Below, piece after piece: positions 42,441-44,765 of a DNA stretch of 44,765 nucleotides. Source of the DNA: a bacterium EF100-94H03 bin56 (GTDB lineage Bacteria > Pseudomonadota > Alphaproteobacteria > SP197); contig MPMV01000036.1 of assembly GCA_002238685.1 (NCBI GenBank), forward strand, positions 1-44,765, written 5' to 3'. How positions within the stretch are numbered: the stretch's first letter is position 1; every line of letters begins with the position of its first letter. Under the pieces are notes generated by a model. The model was not told the origin of the DNA and ran no database searches. It worked only from the letters and a program-made list of their open reading frames with translations. The translations under genes and the position numbers were made by a program.

Positions 42441-43588
42441 CGCGCCCGAATCGCTACATCATCAGGATGGCTGTGTTTCTCCTGGTCGTACTGGCCATCA
42501 CGGCCTTCCTGTCGCTAACACTGATGGTCGCCTTCCAGGCGAACCCTCTGCTCAACGGGTTGATTCTCGCCGTCCTCCTGTTCGGCATCCTCTACATCTT
42601 CCGGCAGCCCCAGATGCTCTACCGAGAGGTCGCCTGGATCGACAGTTTTCGCAAACCGCATCTCGGCCTCCAGACATCTCCCCGGCTGCTCGCGCCAATG
42701 GCTGCCATGCTCGGCAAGCGCCGGTCATCCGGTGCGCAGTTCAGCCTCACCCCGACGTCGACGCGCTCGATCCTCGACAGCATCGGCGCCAGACTCGACG
42801 AGTCCCGCGAGATTTCGCGGTACCTCATCGGTCTCCTCATTTTTCTGGGACTGCTCGGGACATTCTGGGGACTCATCAAGACCATCGGCGGGGTCAGTGC
42901 GACACTCAACACACTCAATCTCGACCCGGGACAGGATATCTTTGGCCTCTTCGAGAGCCTCAAGGAAGGCATGGCATCGCCGCTGTCGGGCATGGGAACC
43001 GCCTTCAGCTCGTCACTCTTCGGGCTTGCCGGGTCCCTGATCCTCGGCTTTCTCGACCTGCAGTCCGGTCAGGCCCTCAACCGGTTCTACAACGAGCTGG
43101 AAGAGTGGCTGTCATCGGTGACAAGGCTCCATTCGGGACGTGGCGACGGTGACACGCCGGATGGCGGCGATTCGCCGGCCTACGTCAGCGCCCTGCTCGA
43201 GCAGACCGCCGAGAGTCTTGAGCGCCTCAACGCCGTGCTCGACAAGAACTTCGCGAACCACCGGCAGATCGACGAGAAGATCTCCACGCTCACGGACAGG
43301 CTCGTCTCCATGGTCGACCGCATCGGCGCCGAACAGAGACAGCTCGGCACGCTGATCGAGAGCCTCGCGGATCTCAGGATGGTCATGCAGCACCTGATCG
43401 AGACCCAGAAGAGCACCGCCTTCGACGAAGCCAGCAGGATGCATCTTCGCAATCTTGACGATGCGATCAACCGCCTCGTCGAGGAGACAGCTTCGGGACG
43501 CAGTGCCTTCGCCAACGACGTGCGCTCGGAAATCAGGTTGCTGGCACGCACCATCGCGGCGGCACGCTCCGGCGACGGAGGCACCTAG
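42437..43588 (+). CDS. MotA/TolQ/ExbB-type proton channel family protein
   Basis: A 383-residue inner-membrane protein with four predicted helices (about 8-33, 37-56, 129-150, 188-208). The channel signature is in helices 3 and 4: YLIGLLIFLGLLGTFWGLIKTIGG and SGMGTAFSSSLFGLAGSLILGFLDLQ, as in MotA/TolQ/ExbB. The long C-terminal part (210-383) is helical and probably coiled-coil (ALLEQTAESLERLNAVLDKN, then LVEETASGRSAFANDVRSEIRLLAR). It is followed 4 nt later by a MotB-like gene, so together they should form a proton-driven stator-like complex. No flagellar genes are nearby, so the role is probably envelope-related or unknown. The ATG at 42437 overlaps the end of a short upstream frame. Confidence 0.85.
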   Translation: MTRPNRYIIRMAVFLLVVLAITAFLSLTLMVAFQANPLLNGLILAVLLFGILYIFRQPQMLYREVAWIDSFRKPHLGLQTSPRLLAPMAAMLGKRRSSGAQFSLTPTSTRSILDSIGARLDESREISRYLIGLLIFLGLLGTFWGLIKTIGGVSATLNTLNLDPGQDIFGLFESLKEGMASPLSGMGTAFSSSLFGLAGSLILGFLDLQSGQALNRFYNELEEWLSSVTRLHSGRGDGDTPDGGDSPAYVSALLEQTAESLERLNAVLDKNFANHRQIDEKISTLTDRLVSMVDRIGAEQRQLGTLIESLADLRMVMQHLIETQKSTAFDEASRMHLRNLDDAINRLVEETASGRSAFANDVRSEIRLLARTIAAARSGDGGT

Positions 43589-43592
43589 GTCC

Positions 43593-44765
43593 ATGGCCTC
43601 TCGCGGCCGCCGTACGCAATCGGGCGGTGAGACCTGGGCCGGTTTTGTCGACGCGCTGTCGGCGTTGCTGATGGTGCTGATCTTCGCCCTGTCGGTCTTC
43701 ATGATTGCACAGCTCTTCCAGGGAGCCGCCCTGACCGGGCAGGACCAGGTGATGAGCCGACTGCAGGCTCAGCTCAATGAACTCAACGACATGCTGTCGC
43801 TGGAACGCGGAAACAATGCGGCGATTCGCGAACAGCTGACGCAGCTTTCGGCAGAACTTCAGCAGTCTGCGGCAGCAAGGGACCACGCGAACCGGTCGCT
43901 CGCCCTTCTGTCAAGGGATCGCGACACCCTGGAAGCGGAACGTTCGGCTCTCGAGGCCAAAGCGCTTTCCAGCGAACGGGAGCTCGACGACGCGCTGGCA
44001 CGCCTCGAACTGATGGAAGAGGATCTCGACAGCACACGAGACGATGCGGACGCCAGCAAGGACGCCCTGGCGCGCAGATCGGCTGAACTGGCCAGCCTGC
44101 AGCGGGATATCGACGCCCTCAAGCAGGTGCAACGCAATCTCGAGGACGAAGTCGGACGCATGCTGCTGGTTCTGGAAGAGGCGCGGGCCCTTGAAGCGGA
44201 ACTCGAACGCCGTCTGGCAGGCCGGGAAGCTGAGCTCTCGCACACGCAGACCACGCTTGCCGAACGGGAAAGCGAGCTTGGCCAGACGAGGACCACGCTC
44301 GCTGAACGGGAGACGGAACTCAGCCGGACACGGGCCAGTCTCCAGGATGCGCACGGCAGAGAGGAGGAACTCGCGCAAGCCCTCGCGTCGGAGCGCAGCG
44401 AACTCGAACGCCTTGCACTCCTGCTCCAGCAGTCCCGCGAGGCGGAGGAGCGGACAGGCGAGACACTCGCGACAACGGAAGTGGAACTCCAGGATGCGGG
44501 CGAGAGAATCGACCAACTCATCGCCTCACTGTCCTCTGTGCGCGACCGCACCCGGGAGCTGGAAGACGAACTTTCCACTGAAGAGGAACGCACGCTTCTC
44601 GCCCAAATGGAAGTGGCCGACAGCAACCGACAGCTCGACGAACTCACACGGCGTCTCGGCATCGTCGAGGGCGAGCGGGATCTGGCCGAGGAACTGAGTG
44701 GTTCGCAGGTCCAGCAGATTGCCGACCTCAGAGACCGGCTGGCCTCGCTCAACAGCGCCCTCGAG
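43593..44765 (+). CDS. MotB-like membrane protein with long coiled coil (runs off window)
   Basis: An N-terminal part of 391 residues is visible; the 3' end lies outside. One membrane helix (about 15-42, ETWAGFVDALSALLMVLIFALSVFMIAQLF) carries D20 in the FVDAL position, matching the proton-binding aspartate of MotB/TolR/ExbD. From about 55 to the window edge the protein is continuous heptad-rich coiled coil, including three 14-residue tandem repeats (209-250). A C-terminal OmpA-like peptidoglycan-binding domain would be expected but cannot be seen. The gene starts 4 nt after the MotA-like gene, so the products should form one complex: a channel plus a periplasmic arm spanning toward the cell wall. 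Confidence 0.85.
   Translation, partial: MASRGRRTQSGGETWAGFVDALSALLMVLIFALSVFMIAQLFQGAALTGQDQVMSRLQAQLNELNDMLSLERGNNAAIREQLTQLSAELQQSAAARDHANRSLALLSRDRDTLEAERSALEAKALSSERELDDALARLELMEEDLDSTRDDADASKDALARRSAELASLQRDIDALKQVQRNLEDEVGRMLLVLEEARALEAELERRLAGREAELSHTQTTLAERESELGQTRTTLAERETELSRTRASLQDAHGREEELAQALASERSELERLALLLQQSREAEERTGETLATTEVELQDAGERIDQLIASLSSVRDRTRELEDELSTEEERTLLAQMEVADSNRQLDELTRRLGIVEGERDLAEELSGSQVQQIADLRDRLASLNSALE
44217..44342 (+). repeat. Three 42-bp tandem repeats in the coiled-coil gene
   Basis: Residues 209-250 of the MotB-like protein consist of three 14-residue units: AGREAELSHTQTTL, AERESELGQTRTTL and AERETELSRTRASL. Two heptads per unit keep the coiled-coil register. 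Such repeats could expand or shrink and so change the length of the periplasmic arm. Confidence 0.85.

Noticed and set aside
1..44765. CRISPR arrays, tRNA and rRNA genes, phage or integrase genes
   Set aside because: I looked for regularly spaced repeats, tRNA cloverleaf-like sequences and mobile-element enzymes and found none that I can support.

Overview
The window looks like chromosome of a high-GC alphaproteobacterium, probably Rhodospirillales-like. This rests on gene order and protein resemblance, since no rRNA or marker search was possible. The clues are a MarR plus OmpR-type regulator pair resembling PetP/PetR next to ilvE, the block ubiK-ybjN-proC divergent from lgt-midA-pgeF, the block prs-rplY-pth-ychF, a class I lysyl-tRNA synthetase, and the block DUF4164-zapA-(6S RNA)-fau divergent from tkt-gap-pgk.

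Layout. 1-2.1 kb: a truncated second copy of ilvE, an HTH antitoxin/PIN toxin pair and a decayed VapC tail, lying beside the intact ilvE (2.05-2.93 kb). 3.0-5.4 kb: marR-like regulator, response regulator and sensor kinase in one operon. 5.5-8.3 kb: a Tat-type carotenoid oxygenase with a DUF2141 protein, divergent from a membrane-bound LytTR regulator. 8.3-11 kb (minus): ubiK, ybjN, proC, a TetR/COQ9-like gene and csaA. 11.1-18.5 kb (plus): lgt, midA, pgeF, then prs, rplY, pth, ychF and a class III aminotransferase. 18.5-21.8 kb is an accessory strip with vapBC, non-coding DNA and an AAA_14/DUF4143 ATPase pseudogene behind a long palindrome. 21.8-24.1 kb (minus): dyp peroxidase, mtnP, apt. 24.1-25.9 kb: YcaQ-type glycosylase and a GNAT-like gene. 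26.4-32 kb: class I LysRS, a DinG/XPD-like helicase split by a frameshifting 134-bp tandem duplication, and a frameshifted DUF2817 gene. 32-35.4 kb (minus): CocE/NonD hydrolase, fau, a likely 6S RNA, zapA, DUF4164. 35.6-40.2 kb: tkt, gap, pgk and a small unknown gene. 40.2-41 kb: a HipA C-terminal relic. 41-44.8 kb: efp, an inositol-monophosphatase-family protein with a ruined active site, a MotA/TolQ-like channel protein and a MotB-like coiled-coil protein that runs off the window.

Most of the window is housekeeping: purine salvage and PRPP supply, translation (EF-P, Pth, LysRS, L25), central carbon metabolism and lipoprotein synthesis. The accessory content is small and lies at operon boundaries: three toxin-antitoxin families (HTH-PIN, VapBC, HipA), two of them with relics, and one dead ATPase gene. 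The observations I rate highest are the catalytically degenerate phosphatase beside efp, the MotA/MotB-like pair, the palindrome upstream of the dead ATPase, the ilvE duplication around the toxin locus, and the tandem duplication in the helicase, whose copies differ in a way that may also point to an assembly error.
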